Translations under genes and position numbers: made by a program
The notes under the pieces: generated by a model
The model's input: only the letters and a program-made list of their open reading frames with translations
Told to the model about the DNA's origin: nothing
The model's database searches: none
Shown: positions 8,861-16,504 of the stretch, in pieces
How positions within the stretch are numbered: position 1 is the stretch's first letter
Layout of the letters: each line of letters begins with the position of its first letter
From: an uncultured Holophagaceae bacterium
GTDB taxonomy: Bacteria; Acidobacteriota; Holophagae; Holophagales; Holophagaceae
Assembly: GCA_903937385.1 (NCBI GenBank)
Contig: CAIZZF010000008.1
Span: 124,001-188,000, forward strand
Reading direction: 5' to 3'
Length of the DNA: 64,000 bases

Positions 8861-8925
8861 TGAAATGGATGTTTCACCATGCATTTCAGTCTAGGCCAAC
8901 TTTCTGGAGTTGCAACACCTTTTTT
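8861..8925. promoter_or_regulatory. yceI/marR divergent control region
   Basis: On the minus strand TTGCAA (in 8912-8917) is followed after 16 nt by TAGACT, a plausible yceI promoter. Between it and yceI lies an inverted repeat, TGAAATG (8861-8867) and CATTTCA (8882-8888), spaced 14 nt. TTGCAA is itself a palindrome. Either could be the MarR operator. This is a by-eye prediction. Confidence 0.35.
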
Positions 8926-8961
8926 TTAAAATCTGTCATTCTGCTGAAGCAGGAGCCCGTC

Positions 8962-9456
8962 ATGCATATCCGCGAGGAACTTCAGATCAACCGCCCCCTG
9001 GATCCCGGCCACGAGCTGGCCCTGGCGCTGCTCCTGACCCGGGAATACGTGGCCCGCCTCTTCGAGCAGGGTCTCTACGAGCCTGAGGGCCTGTCGGACC
9101 AGCAGTTCAACGTGCTGCGCATCCTCAAGGGCGGCCCCAAGGATGGCTATCTGGTGAAGGAGATCCGCTGCCGGATGATCTACCGGTTCGCAGACGTGCC
9201 GCGCCTGGTGAACCGCCTGGAAGAGCGGGGCCTGGTCAAGCGCTGCGAGAACCCCGCCGACCGCCGGGGCAGCCGGGTGCAGATCACCCCCAAGGGCCTG
9301 GCCCTGGAGAGCCGGATGCACGGCCACCATGACACCCTGTGCCAGCAGGTGGACCGCTGCCTCGCGGCCGACGAGCGCGACCTGCTCCTCAGCCTGCTCG
9401 AGCGGGTGCGCAACGACTATCGGGTCCAGCTCGAGGCCCTAGCCAAGGGCGACTGA
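8962..9456 (+). CDS. MarR-family transcriptional regulator
   Basis: 164 residues with a winged helix-turn-helix domain (about 45-130), containing LSDQQFNVLRILKGG and the wing ADRRGSRVQITPKGL typical of MarR. Such dimers usually repress divergent genes and release DNA on binding phenolic or oxidant signals. AGGAG lies 8 nt upstream of the ATG at 8962; the ORF from 8842 would run through the yceI start. The divergent yceI gene is the obvious target. It lies between nuoE and nuoD and interrupts the nuo genes. Confidence 0.87.
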   Translation: MHIREELQINRPLDPGHELALALLLTREYVARLFEQGLYEPEGLSDQQFNVLRILKGGPKDGYLVKEIRCRMIYRFADVPRLVNRLEERGLVKRCENPADRRGSRVQITPKGLALESRMHGHHDTLCQQVDRCLAADERDLLLSLLERVRNDYRVQLEALAKGD

Positions 9457-9480
9457 CCCGACCGTTGGGGGCTCGGCGCC

Positions 9481-10686
9481 TCAGCGATCGAGCTCACCCG
9501 CAATGACATTCATGGCGCCGAGGACGGCGACGGCGTCGGCGATCATGAAGCCTTTCACCTGCTCGTGGAAGCTGCTGAAGATGGGGAGGCAGGGGGGGCG
9601 GACCCGGATGCGGTAGGGGTTCTTGCCGCCGTCGCTGACGAGGTAGAAGCCCAGCTCGCCATTGGCAGCCTCGGTGGCGCTGTAGACCTCGCCCACGGGC
9701 ATCTCCATGCCATGCATGATCAGCTTGAAGTGGTGGATGAGGCTCTCCATCCGGGAGTAGACCTTGTCCTTGGTGGGGAGCGTGATCTTGGGATCGTCCA
9801 CGTTCACGGGACCGGGCTCGAGGCGGGCGAGGACCTGGCGGATGATGCGGATGCTCTGGCGCATCTCTTCGACGCGGACCAGGTAGCGGTCGAACACGTC
9901 GCCGGTGGTGCCCACGGGGATGTCGAAGTCGTAGGTCTCGTAGCCCAGGTAGGGCTGGGCCTTGCGCAGGTCCTGGGGGACGCCCGCGGCGCGGAGGCAG
10001 GGGCCGGTGTAGCCCCAGTTCACGGCGTCCTCGGCGCTGATGACACCGATGCCCTTGGTGCGGTCATGCCAGATGGGATTGTGGGTGAGCAGCTTCTCCA
10101 GCTCGTCGATGGCCGCTTCGCACTCGGGCAGGAACCGCTCGGTGGCAGGGACAAAGCCCTCGGGCAGGTCGCGGAAGAGGCCGCCGATGCGCGTGAAGCT
10201 GGTGTGGAGGCGCTGGCCCGTGGCCATCTCGAACAGGTCGTAGATGGTCTCGCGCTGCTTCCAGATGTAGAGGAAGGCCGTGAAGGCCCCGATGTCCACC
10301 GCGTTGACGCCGACGCAGACGATGTGGTCCCCGAGCCGGGCCAGCTCGGACATGAGCACCCGGATCTGCTGGGCGCGCTTGGGGATCTCGATGCCGAGCA
10401 GCTTCTCCACCGCGTGGGTGTAGCCCACATTGTTCATGATGGAGCTGCAGTAGTTGAGGCGGTCCGTGAGGGGGATGAACTGCTGGTATCTCAGGCTCTC
10501 GCCGAGCTTCTCCACGCCGCGGTGGAGGTAGCCCATCTCTGGGGTGGACTTGATGATGGTCTCACCCGACAGCTCCATGATGATGCGCAGGGTGCCATGG
10601 GTCGTGGGATGCGACGGCCCCAGGTTGACGATCATGGTGTCGCCGTCGACCTGCTGCCGGGAAAGGGCGATGGAATCGAGAATCAT
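9481..10686 (-). CDS. nuoD: NADH-quinone oxidoreductase subunit D (49 kDa)
   Basis: 401 residues of the 49-kDa subunit, which forms part of the quinone site at the base of the Complex I arm. It contains NLGPSHPTTHGTLR, EMGYLHRGVEKLGE and LTDRLNYCSSI, followed by the C-terminal GELGFYLVSDGGKNPYR region. The start is the ATG at 10686, 3 nt after the nuoC stop. The frame stays open upstream to 11517, but that part is the antisense-like shadow of nuoC and nuoB, so this is not a NuoCD fusion. Confidence 0.95.
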   Translation of the reverse strand: MILDSIALSRQQVDGDTMIVNLGPSHPTTHGTLRIIMELSGETIIKSTPEMGYLHRGVEKLGESLRYQQFIPLTDRLNYCSSIMNNVGYTHAVEKLLGIEIPKRAQQIRVLMSELARLGDHIVCVGVNAVDIGAFTAFLYIWKQRETIYDLFEMATGQRLHTSFTRIGGLFRDLPEGFVPATERFLPECEAAIDELEKLLTHNPIWHDRTKGIGVISAEDAVNWGYTGPCLRAAGVPQDLRKAQPYLGYETYDFDIPVGTTGDVFDRYLVRVEEMRQSIRIIRQVLARLEPGPVNVDDPKITLPTKDKVYSRMESLIHHFKLIMHGMEMPVGEVYSATEAANGELGFYLVSDGGKNPYRIRVRPPCLPIFSSFHEQVKGFMIADAVAVLGAMNVIAGELDR

Positions 10687-10688
10687 GG

Positions 10689-11177
10689 TCAGCCCCGTTC
10701 GCCGTTGTTGTAGGGTGCCGTGCAGCCTTCCATGCAGAAGGCGTCGCCACCATCCAGCGGGAAGTCCTTGCGCAGGGCGTGGCCCGGGAAGTCCTGCCAG
10801 GTGAGCAGGCGCGTCAGGTTGGGGTGGCCCTCGAAGGGGATCCCGAACAGGTCGAAGACCTCGCGCTCGAACCAGTCGGCGGTCTTGAACCGGCTCGTCA
10901 GGCTGGGCATCGCCTCGGCATCGGCCACGGGCACCTTCACGCGCAGCCGCTCCTGGCTGGCGAGGTTGAGCCAGTGGTAGACCACATCGAAGCGCTGCTC
11001 GCGCTCCGGCCAGTCCACGGCGGTGATGTCCACCAGCAGCTGGAAGCCCTCGCGGTAGAGGAAGTCCACCAGGGGCAGGAAGCTGGCCTTGGCCACCACG
11101 ATGGTCTGGTCGCCCCGGAAGGCGTGGCGGTCCGTGACGGTGCCCGGCAGCTCTGCGTCGATGTGCTCGATGATCAT
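10689..11177 (-). CDS. nuoC: NADH-quinone oxidoreductase subunit C (30 kDa)
   Basis: 162 residues of the 30-kDa subunit of Complex I. The signature region EREVFDLFGIPFEGHPNL and FPGHALRKDFPLDGG is present. The N-terminal alpha/beta domain includes LLVDITAVDWP. It ends 3 nt before nuoD and starts 13 nt after nuoB, in a tight A-B-C-D unit. It is shorter than some homologues because the extended C-terminal tail is absent. Confidence 0.94.
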   Translation of the reverse strand: MIIEHIDAELPGTVTDRHAFRGDQTIVVAKASFLPLVDFLYREGFQLLVDITAVDWPEREQRFDVVYHWLNLASQERLRVKVPVADAEAMPSLTSRFKTADWFEREVFDLFGIPFEGHPNLTRLLTWQDFPGHALRKDFPLDGGDAFCMEGCTAPYNNGERG

Positions 11178-11189
11178 GGTCCGCCCCGC

Positions 11190-11798
11190 CTAGAAGATCG
11201 TGCCAACGCCACGGTCGGCGGCGTCGAACAGCATTTCCCGGATGGCCTGCTGCCCCGTGAGGCCCTTGGCGGCCTGGAGGGCCTCCTGCCGGTCCAGGCT
11301 CTCGTAGAAGCGCTCGATGTGTTCCTTGCGCATGGAGAGGGACTCTTTCTCGATCTTCTCCTGGAGCTTCATCACGCCGTAGATCATGCTCTCGGGCCGG
11401 GGCGGGCAGCCGGGGACGTAGACATCCACCGGGATGATGCGGTCGATGCCCTGGAGGGTGGCGTAGGTGCGGTACATGCCGCCAGAGCTGGCGCACACGC
11501 CGACGCTGATCACCCACTTGGGCTCGGCCATCTGGGCGTAGATGGTGCGGAGCACCGGGGCCATCTTGTTGGTGATGGTGCCCAGCACCAGCATCATGTC
11601 GCTCTGCCGGGGGCTGAAGCGCATGGCCTCGGCGCCGAAGCGGCTGAGGTCGTACTTGGAGGCCATCATGCTCATGAACTCGATGGCGCAGCAGGCCACG
11701 CCGAAGGGCATGGGCCAGAGGCTGTTCTTGCGGCCCCAGTTGACCACCGCGTCCAGGCGCGTGGTGATGACCGCGTCGTTGATGTTCAGCTCGGACAT
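11190..11798 (-). CDS. nuoB: NADH-quinone oxidoreductase subunit B (N2 cluster)
   Basis: 202 residues. NuoB carries the terminal 4Fe-4S cluster N2, which reduces quinone. The ligand motifs are complete: the tandem Cys in GVACCAIEF, the Cys in [10 protein letters not shown] and the Cys in VPGCPPRPE. Residues after about 150 form a charged helical tail. The gene starts 1 nt after the nuoA stop codon region, indicating coupled translation. Confidence 0.96.
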   Translation of the reverse strand: MSELNINDAVITTRLDAVVNWGRKNSLWPMPFGVACCAIEFMSMMASKYDLSRFGAEAMRFSPRQSDMMLVLGTITNKMAPVLRTIYAQMAEPKWVISVGVCASSGGMYRTYATLQGIDRIIPVDVYVPGCPPRPESMIYGVMKLQEKIEKESLSMRKEHIERFYESLDRQEALQAAKGLTGQQAIREMLFDAADRGVGTIF

Positions 11799-11799
11799 C

Positions 11800-12180
11800 T
11801 CAGCGCTCCCACTCGAAGGCGCCTTTGCCCCAGGCGTAGATGAAGCCCACCAGCAGGGTGGCCATGAAGCTCAGCATGGCCCCGAAGGTCCAGAGAGCGT
11901 GCTTGAAGTTGACGGCCCAGGGGAACAGGAAGGCCGCTTCCACGTCGAACAGGATGAACAGCATGGCCGTCAGGTAGAACCGCACGGTGTAGGTGTGGCG
12001 GGCGCCCTCCTGCTGGATCGGCACGCCGCACTCGTAGACGCGCAGCTTCGTCACCTGGGGGTTGTTCGGCTTGAGCAGCGGCAGGACCTTCCCCGACAGC
12101 ACGAGGATGATGAGGGCCGTCACGCCGGCAATCAGCAGCAGGATCAGGACCGACAAGAAGGGCGATGCGGGATGGGCCAT
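11800..12180 (-). CDS. nuoA: NADH-quinone oxidoreductase subunit A
   Basis: 126 residues with three membrane helices and the conserved loop YECGVPIQ between helices 1 and 2, followed by [21 protein letters not shown]. It is the first gene of the nuoABCD unit. The upstream 137 bp are shared with the divergent ACP operon and must hold both promoters. Subunits G-N are not in the window. Confidence 0.94.
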   Translation of the reverse strand: MAHPASPFLSVLILLLIAGVTALIILVLSGKVLPLLKPNNPQVTKLRVYECGVPIQQEGARHTYTVRFYLTAMLFILFDVEAAFLFPWAVNFKHALWTFGAMLSFMATLLVGFIYAWGKGAFEWER

Positions 12181-12281
12181 GGCGCTCTCGGGCGGAGGGT
12201 TCCGCGAAGAACCAGCTTAGCGCCCTTTCCCGGGGCCGGGCCTGGGTGAAGATCACAAGCCCCCCGGGGACCCGACCGGGC

Positions 12282-12287
12282 TAGAAT
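12282..12287 (+). promoter_or_regulatory. Possible -10 element of the ACP operon
   Basis: TAGAAT matches a sigma70 -10 box at five of six positions and lies 30 bp upstream of the acyl carrier protein start. No good -35 box is seen at the proper distance in the very GC-rich sequence before it, so this is weak. Confidence 0.25.
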
Positions 12288-12317
12288 CAGCAGTTCCATC
12301 CTTCTGCCGGGAAACCC

Positions 12318-12575
12318 ATGAGCGACCTGAAGCTGCGCGTCAAGGACATGATCATCGAGCGTCTGAAGCTCGAGGGGATGACCCCGGATCAGATTGACGA
12401 CGGGGCCCCCCTCTTCGGCGACGGCCTGGGCCTGGACTCCATTGACGCCCTGGAACTGGTCCTGGGCATCGAGCAGGTCTTCGGCGTCAAGATCGAGGAC
12501 GAGGCGGCTGGCATGAAGGCCTTCAAGTCCGTCCAGGCCCTCACGGACTTCATCGCCGAGCACGCCAAGGGCTGA
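12318..12575 (+). CDS. Acyl carrier protein
   Basis: 85 residues, a standard ACP four-helix fold. The phosphopantetheine attachment site is Ser41 in GLGLDSIDALEL. It carries growing acyl chains for the enzymes encoded directly downstream. It heads a five-gene operon in which the next gene starts 6 nt later and the rest overlap. It is probably not the housekeeping ACP, since the neighbours form a specialised ketosynthase set and the usual fab genes (fabD, fabG, plsX) are absent. A PPTase domain that could activate it lies 4 kb downstream on the other strand. Confidence 0.9.
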   Translation: MSDLKLRVKDMIIERLKLEGMTPDQIDDGAPLFGDGLGLDSIDALELVLGIEQVFGVKIEDEAAGMKAFKSVQALTDFIAEHAKG

Positions 12576-12581
12576 GGCGCC

Positions 12582-12989
12582 ATGTCCGAGATCCCGGCCC
12601 ACCTGCCGCACCGCTACCCCTTCCTGCTGGTGGACCGGATCCTCGAGCGGGAGCCGGGCGTCCGGGTGGTCGCCGAGAAGCTGGTGACCAGCGGCGAGCC
12701 CTACCTCCAGGGGCACTTCCAGGACCGGCCCCTGGTCCCGGGCGCCCTGCTGCTGGAGATGCTGGCCCAGGCCGGGGGGTTCCTGGAGGCCGAGTCCCTC
12801 CACGGCTCTGCCATCTTCCTGGCCGGGGTGCAGGATGCCCGGTTCCGGGCCCCAGCCTACCCCGGGGACCGCCTGCGCCTGGAAGTGAAGGCCGCCGGCG
12901 CCTTTGGCGGGATCATGAAGCTCAGCGGCACCGTGAGCTGCGAGGGCCGCGAGCTCTGCACCGCCAGCCTCCTGGTCAAGCGCCCATGA
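12582..12989 (+). CDS. FabZ-like 3-hydroxyacyl-ACP dehydratase
   Basis: 135 residues of hot-dog fold. The motifs HRYPFLLVDR (catalytic His10 region) and GHFQDRPLVPGALLLEMLAQ (with the catalytic Glu) match FabZ, so it should dehydrate beta-hydroxyacyl-ACP to the enoyl form. It overlaps the next gene by ATGA. In this operon it would provide the dehydration step for chains made by the adjacent ketosynthase pair. A ketoreductase is missing here and would have to come from elsewhere. Confidence 0.9.
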   Translation: MSEIPAHLPHRYPFLLVDRILEREPGVRVVAEKLVTSGEPYLQGHFQDRPLVPGALLLEMLAQAGGFLEAESLHGSAIFLAGVQDARFRAPAYPGDRLRLEVKAAGAFGGIMKLSGTVSCEGRELCTASLLVKRP

Positions 12990-14170
12990 GCCGGTCCCGG
13001 GTCGTGGTAACGGGCCTGGGCATGGTGTCCAGCCTGGCCCTGAGTCGGGAGGCCACCTGGGCCGCCATGCTCGAGGGACAGGACGGCCTGGGCCCCCTGA
13101 CCCGCCTCCACCTGCCTGCGGAGCCCGCCCAGACCGCCGGGCAGGTCCCCATGCAGGCTGGCCGCCACCAGACCCTCTGCGAACGCATGGCCCTGCGGGC
13201 GCTGGCCGAAGCCCTGGACGGGTTCCGACCCGGCGGGGATCCCGCTCGCATCGGAGTGTTCCAGGGGGCGGGCACCAGCGGCCTGCCCGTGGCCGAGGCC
13301 TTCCTGGAGGAGCGCCTGGCCGGGCGTCGCGGCCGGGCCACCGAGGCCGCCTACCAGAGCCCCTGCACCGTGGCCGACACCCTGGCCCTGCACCTGGGCG
13401 CCACGGGCCCCCGGGCCACGGTGATGAACGCCTGCTCCTCCAGCCTGCTGGCCCTGGGCATGGCCTGGGAGCGGCTGGCCGCGGGCGAGCTGGACCTGGC
13501 CCTGGCCGGCGGCGCCGAGGGCCTCTGCCGTACTACCTATGGCGGCTTTTCCTGCCTGAAGGCCGTGGACCCGAAAAAATGCCGCCCCTTCAGCCGGGAC
13601 CGGGCGGGCCTGAACCTGGGCGAGGGCGCCGTGCAGCTGCTGCTGGAGCCCCTCGAGCGGGCCCAGGCCCGGGGCGCGGTCATCTTCGCCGAGGTCCTGG
13701 GCTACGGCGCCAGCATGGACGCCCACCACCCCACGGCCCCCCACCCCGAGGGCGAGGGCGCGGCCCGGGCCATGACCCAGGCCCTGCGCGCCGGGGGCCT
13801 GACCCCCGCCGACCTCGACCTGGTCTCCGCCCACGGCACCGCCACCCCGGCCAATGACGGGGCCGAGTGCCTGGCCATCCGCCGGGCCCTGGGACCCGCC
13901 GCGGACCAGGTATCCGTCACCAGCACCAAGAGCCAGTTCGGCCACACCCTCGGCTCCGCCGGTGCCTTCGGAGCCGCCAGCGCCATCCTCGCCCTGCGGG
14001 ACCAGGTGGTGAGCCCCACCCTGCGGCTGGAGGATCCGGATCCCCTCTGCGACCTGGACTGCACCCCCCTGGTGGCCAGACAGCGCCTCGTGCGGGCAGC
14101 GCTGGTGAATGCCTTCGCCTTTGGGGGAAACAACCTGAGCCTGGCCCTGGGCCGCTGGGAGGGCCGATGA
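12986..14170 (+). CDS. Beta-ketoacyl-ACP synthase (FabF-like, KS-alpha)
   Basis: 394 residues of thiolase fold. The Cys-His-His triad is intact: Cys150 in MNACSSSLLAL, the His in SAHGTATPAND and the His in KSQFGHTLGSAG. It should perform decarboxylative condensation of an acyl primer with malonyl-ACP. The start ATG overlaps the dehydratase stop (ATGA), and its stop overlaps the next ketosynthase-like gene the same way, suggesting stoichiometric production of a KS/CLF-type heterodimer. Confidence 0.9.
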   Translation: MSRSRVVVTGLGMVSSLALSREATWAAMLEGQDGLGPLTRLHLPAEPAQTAGQVPMQAGRHQTLCERMALRALAEALDGFRPGGDPARIGVFQGAGTSGLPVAEAFLEERLAGRRGRATEAAYQSPCTVADTLALHLGATGPRATVMNACSSSLLALGMAWERLAAGELDLALAGGAEGLCRTTYGGFSCLKAVDPKKCRPFSRDRAGLNLGEGAVQLLLEPLERAQARGAVIFAEVLGYGASMDAHHPTAPHPEGEGAARAMTQALRAGGLTPADLDLVSAHGTATPANDGAECLAIRRALGPAADQVSVTSTKSQFGHTLGSAGAFGAASAILALRDQVVSPTLRLEDPDPLCDLDCTPLVARQRLVRAALVNAFAFGGNNLSLALGRWEGR

Positions 14171-15255
14171 GCCACCCCGGGAGCGACCTCGTCCTCACGG
14201 GCCTCGGCCTGGTGCTGCCCTGCGGCGACGGGGTCGCGGCGGCCCGCGCCAGCCTGGCTGCCGGCCGGCCCTGCTTCACGGAGCTGCCCGAGGCCCTCGG
14301 CGCGGGCCGGGGCGCCGCCTGCACCACCTTCCAGCCCGCGGGCATCATTCCCCCCATGCAGCTGCGGCGCCTGGACCGGCCCTCCCGCTTCGCCTGGGTC
14401 GCCGCGCACCAGGCCTTCCAGGACGCGGGCCTGGACCCCAAGACCCTGGGCGAGCGGTGCGCCGTGAGTGTCGGCAGCATGACCGGCGGCAGCGAGGCCA
14501 GCGAGGCCTTCATGCGGCCCTACCTCCAGCGCGGCCCCGAGGGCGCCTCGCCCATGGTCTTCCCCAACACCGTGGCCAACGCCGCCAGCGGCCACCTGGC
14601 CTTGGCCTTCGGCCTCAAGGGCCCCAGCGCCACCTTCGTGGACCGCGAGAACGCCGCCTTCGCGGCCCTGGACCAGGCGGCCCGCTGGCTCCGCGCCGAT
14701 CTCGCGGACGCGGCCCTGGTGCTTGGCGTGGACGGGATCTTCCCCCTGCTGCTGGACGTCTGCCGCGGCACCCGGCTGCTGGCCCGCCACGGGCTGCCCG
14801 AGGTGGGCTCGGGCCGAGGCTTCCTGCCGGGCGAGGGCGCCCAGGCCTTCCTGCTGGAGCGCCGCGCCTCCGCCGAGGCCCGCGGCGCCCACCCCCGGGC
14901 CACCCTGGCCGGCCTGACCTGCCGCTCATCCCTGGGCCACGCCCGCGCGGACCGCACCGAGGCCCTGGCCGCCGCCGCGACCGCCCTGGGCGACGTCCCC
15001 CTGGACCGGCGCATCGGCGGCGGCAGCGGCCTGAGCCAGCTGGATGCCCTGGAGCTGGCCCTGGCCGCGGCGCACCCGCAGTGGCCCGCCGCCGTCCACC
15101 CCAAGACGCTCTGGGGCGAGTTCGCCGGCTCCGGGGGCCAGCTCCTGGCCGCTGCCCTGCTGGAGCCCGCGGCCCGGACCCTGGTCACGGCCCCCGCCAG
15201 CGCCGGTGCCCAGTTCGCGGCGCTGCTCGATGACGTTAGGCTGGAGCGACCATGA
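14167..15255 (+). CDS. Ketosynthase homologue lacking catalytic residues (CLF-like)
   Basis: 362 residues aligned by eye with the upstream ketosynthase. The active-site Cys is replaced: ATFVDRENAAFAAL stands where the partner has ATVMNACSSSLLAL, so Cys becomes Glu161. The two catalytic His positions are also lost (LWGEFAGSGG replaces the QFGHTLGSAG motif). It resembles chain-length factors or the inactive ketosynthase partners of aryl-polyene clusters, in which Gln is the usual replacement in KS-beta. It probably pairs with the active ketosynthase. Overlaps of 4 nt on both sides place it firmly in the operon. Confidence 0.8.
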   Translation: MSHPGSDLVLTGLGLVLPCGDGVAAARASLAAGRPCFTELPEALGAGRGAACTTFQPAGIIPPMQLRRLDRPSRFAWVAAHQAFQDAGLDPKTLGERCAVSVGSMTGGSEASEAFMRPYLQRGPEGASPMVFPNTVANAASGHLALAFGLKGPSATFVDRENAAFAALDQAARWLRADLADAALVLGVDGIFPLLLDVCRGTRLLARHGLPEVGSGRGFLPGEGAQAFLLERRASAEARGAHPRATLAGLTCRSSLGHARADRTEALAAAATALGDVPLDRRIGGGSGLSQLDALELALAAAHPQWPAAVHPKTLWGEFAGSGGQLLAAALLEPAARTLVTAPASAGAQFAALLDDVRLERP

Positions 15256-15782
15256 AGGAACGCGACCAGATCAGCATCGGCAGCCAGTCCATCCTGTGGG
15301 TGGCCGGCCTGGGCGTGGGTCTGGTGACCCTGGCCTTCGTGCTGGGCGTCCAGGTGGGCAAGCAGAGCGCGGCCCTGCGCCGCCCCGTCCTGAAGAGCGT
15401 GGACGAGGAGATGAAGGAGCTGCCGGAGCCCCTGGTGGACCAGCTCAAGATCTTCGAAGGGGACGGCCCCGACAAGCTGGTACCCGCCGCCAAGGTGGAC
15501 GCCGTCGCGCCGAAGGAAGAGCCCAAGGCCGAGGCCAAGCCGGTGGAGCCCGCCCCCGCCCCGGAGACCTGGACCCTGCAGCTGGTGGCCACCAGCGACG
15601 CCGCCGAGGCCAAGCGCGTCACCGCCAAGGCCAAGGCCGCGGGCTTCGCCACGACCACCCTCAAGGACGGCAAGCAGCTGAAGGTGCGCCTCAGCGAGCC
15701 CGGGACCCGCGCCGCCATCGACAAGGCCACCGACAAGCTGAAGAAGGCCGGCCTCAAGCCCTTCGCCGTGAAGGTCGACTAG
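15252..15782 (+). CDS. SPOR-domain membrane protein
   Basis: 176 residues: a single membrane helix at about 14-37, a charged Pro/Lys/Glu-rich linker, and a C-terminal SPOR domain (about 110-176) starting at TWTLQLVATSDAAEAKR. SPOR domains bind denuded peptidoglycan, often at the division site. The ATG overlaps the previous stop, so it is translated with the ketosynthase operon; the reason for this pairing is unclear. Its stop codon shares CTAG with the convergent YbjQ gene. Confidence 0.8.
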   Translation: MKERDQISIGSQSILWVAGLGVGLVTLAFVLGVQVGKQSAALRRPVLKSVDEEMKELPEPLVDQLKIFEGDGPDKLVPAAKVDAVAPKEEPKAEAKPVEPAPAPETWTLQLVATSDAAEAKRVTAKAKAAGFATTTLKDGKQLKVRLSEPGTRAAIDKATDKLKKAGLKPFAVKVD

Positions 15783-16108
15783 GCCGGTTCGACAACCACA
15801 GCCGTGCCGTAGCAGAGGACCTCGGTCACGCCGCCCATCACCTCGGTGGCGTCGTAGCGCACGCCGATGACCGCGTTGGCCCCGTGCTGCAGGGCGTGCT
15901 CCAGCATGAGCTGGAAGGCCTCCTCCCGGGTGCGCTCACAGAGCTCCGTGAACAGGGAGATGTTGCCGCCGACCAGCGTCTGCAGCGAGGCGCCGAGGGT
16001 CCCGATCACCGAGCGCGAGCGGACGATGACGCCGCGCACGATGCCCTTCGTTTTCACAATGCGATAACCATCCAGCGTGAACGCCGTGGTCGTCATGTCG
16101 TGGTTCAT
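15779..16108 (-). CDS. YbjQ/UPF0145 family protein
   Basis: 109 residues of the YbjQ (UPF0145) family, small proteins thought to form pentameric rings like the putative heavy-metal-binding domain. Signatures are GIVRGVIVRSRSV, REEAFQLMLEHA and GANAVIGVRYDATEV. GGAGG lies 7 nt before the ATG at 16108; the ORF from 16201 is a spurious extension. No firm biochemical role is known. It is followed upstream by a long intergenic repeat. Confidence 0.85.
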   Translation of the reverse strand: MNHDMTTTAFTLDGYRIVKTKGIVRGVIVRSRSVIGTLGASLQTLVGGNISLFTELCERTREEAFQLMLEHALQHGANAVIGVRYDATEVMGGVTEVLCYGTAVVVEPA

Positions 16109-16204
16109 GGCGAGACCTCCGGGTGAAAGATGGGGCTTCCAGCTGAAAAAGAAAGGCTCATTGGGGATTTCAGAGAAAGAACCAAGACACGCCAACCCCA
16201 CTCC

Positions 16205-16432
16205 CCTGTGTTTTTCTCCACACGCTCAGGCAAAAGCAACCACTCTCGCAGAGAAAAGACGAGGGGAGCAGAGGGGCGCGGAGGGCTTCGGGTTAGCCGC
16301 CCGCGACGCCTGAAGGCCTTGGCCGAGGGGTGTCCCCCGCTGTTCTCTGCGACCCTCAGCCATCTCCGCATCCTCTGCGTGAGTTGTTGCCCTTCTCCTG
16401 CGAGCTGGATGAATCCATGGAGAGCTGGCATT
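16205..16432. repeat. Intergenic repeat, GCAGAG family, copy A
   Basis: The core element 16236-16390 is bounded by inverted arms, GCAACCACTCTCGCAGAG on the left and CTCTGCGTGAGTTGTTGC on the right. Similarity to the copy at 46 kb extends to both flanks (TGTGT..CTCCACAC before and a GCGAGC.GGATGA stretch after). Copy A has about 40 bp more in the centre than copy B. It fills the 16109-16504 gap; no gene is supported there. Confidence 0.75.
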
Positions 16433-16504
16433 CCCAGAAACCCCGGAAGAACCCTTTTTTTAATGCAGGGATGCAGGGGAGGAAGGGGATAGAAGAGCCC
16501 CGCC

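Noticed and set aside
9481-11517. A 678-residue open frame suggesting a NuoC-NuoD fusion
   Set aside because: Only the last 401 residues are NuoD. The upstream part is in the wrong frame relative to the real nuoC and nuoB genes and has no family motifs; it is an effect of high GC.
16109-16504. Small ORFs in the intergenic repeat (for example on the plus strand near 16130-16490)
   Set aside because: They translate the repeat and have no homologue-like motifs; the same DNA reads in different frames in the second copy.
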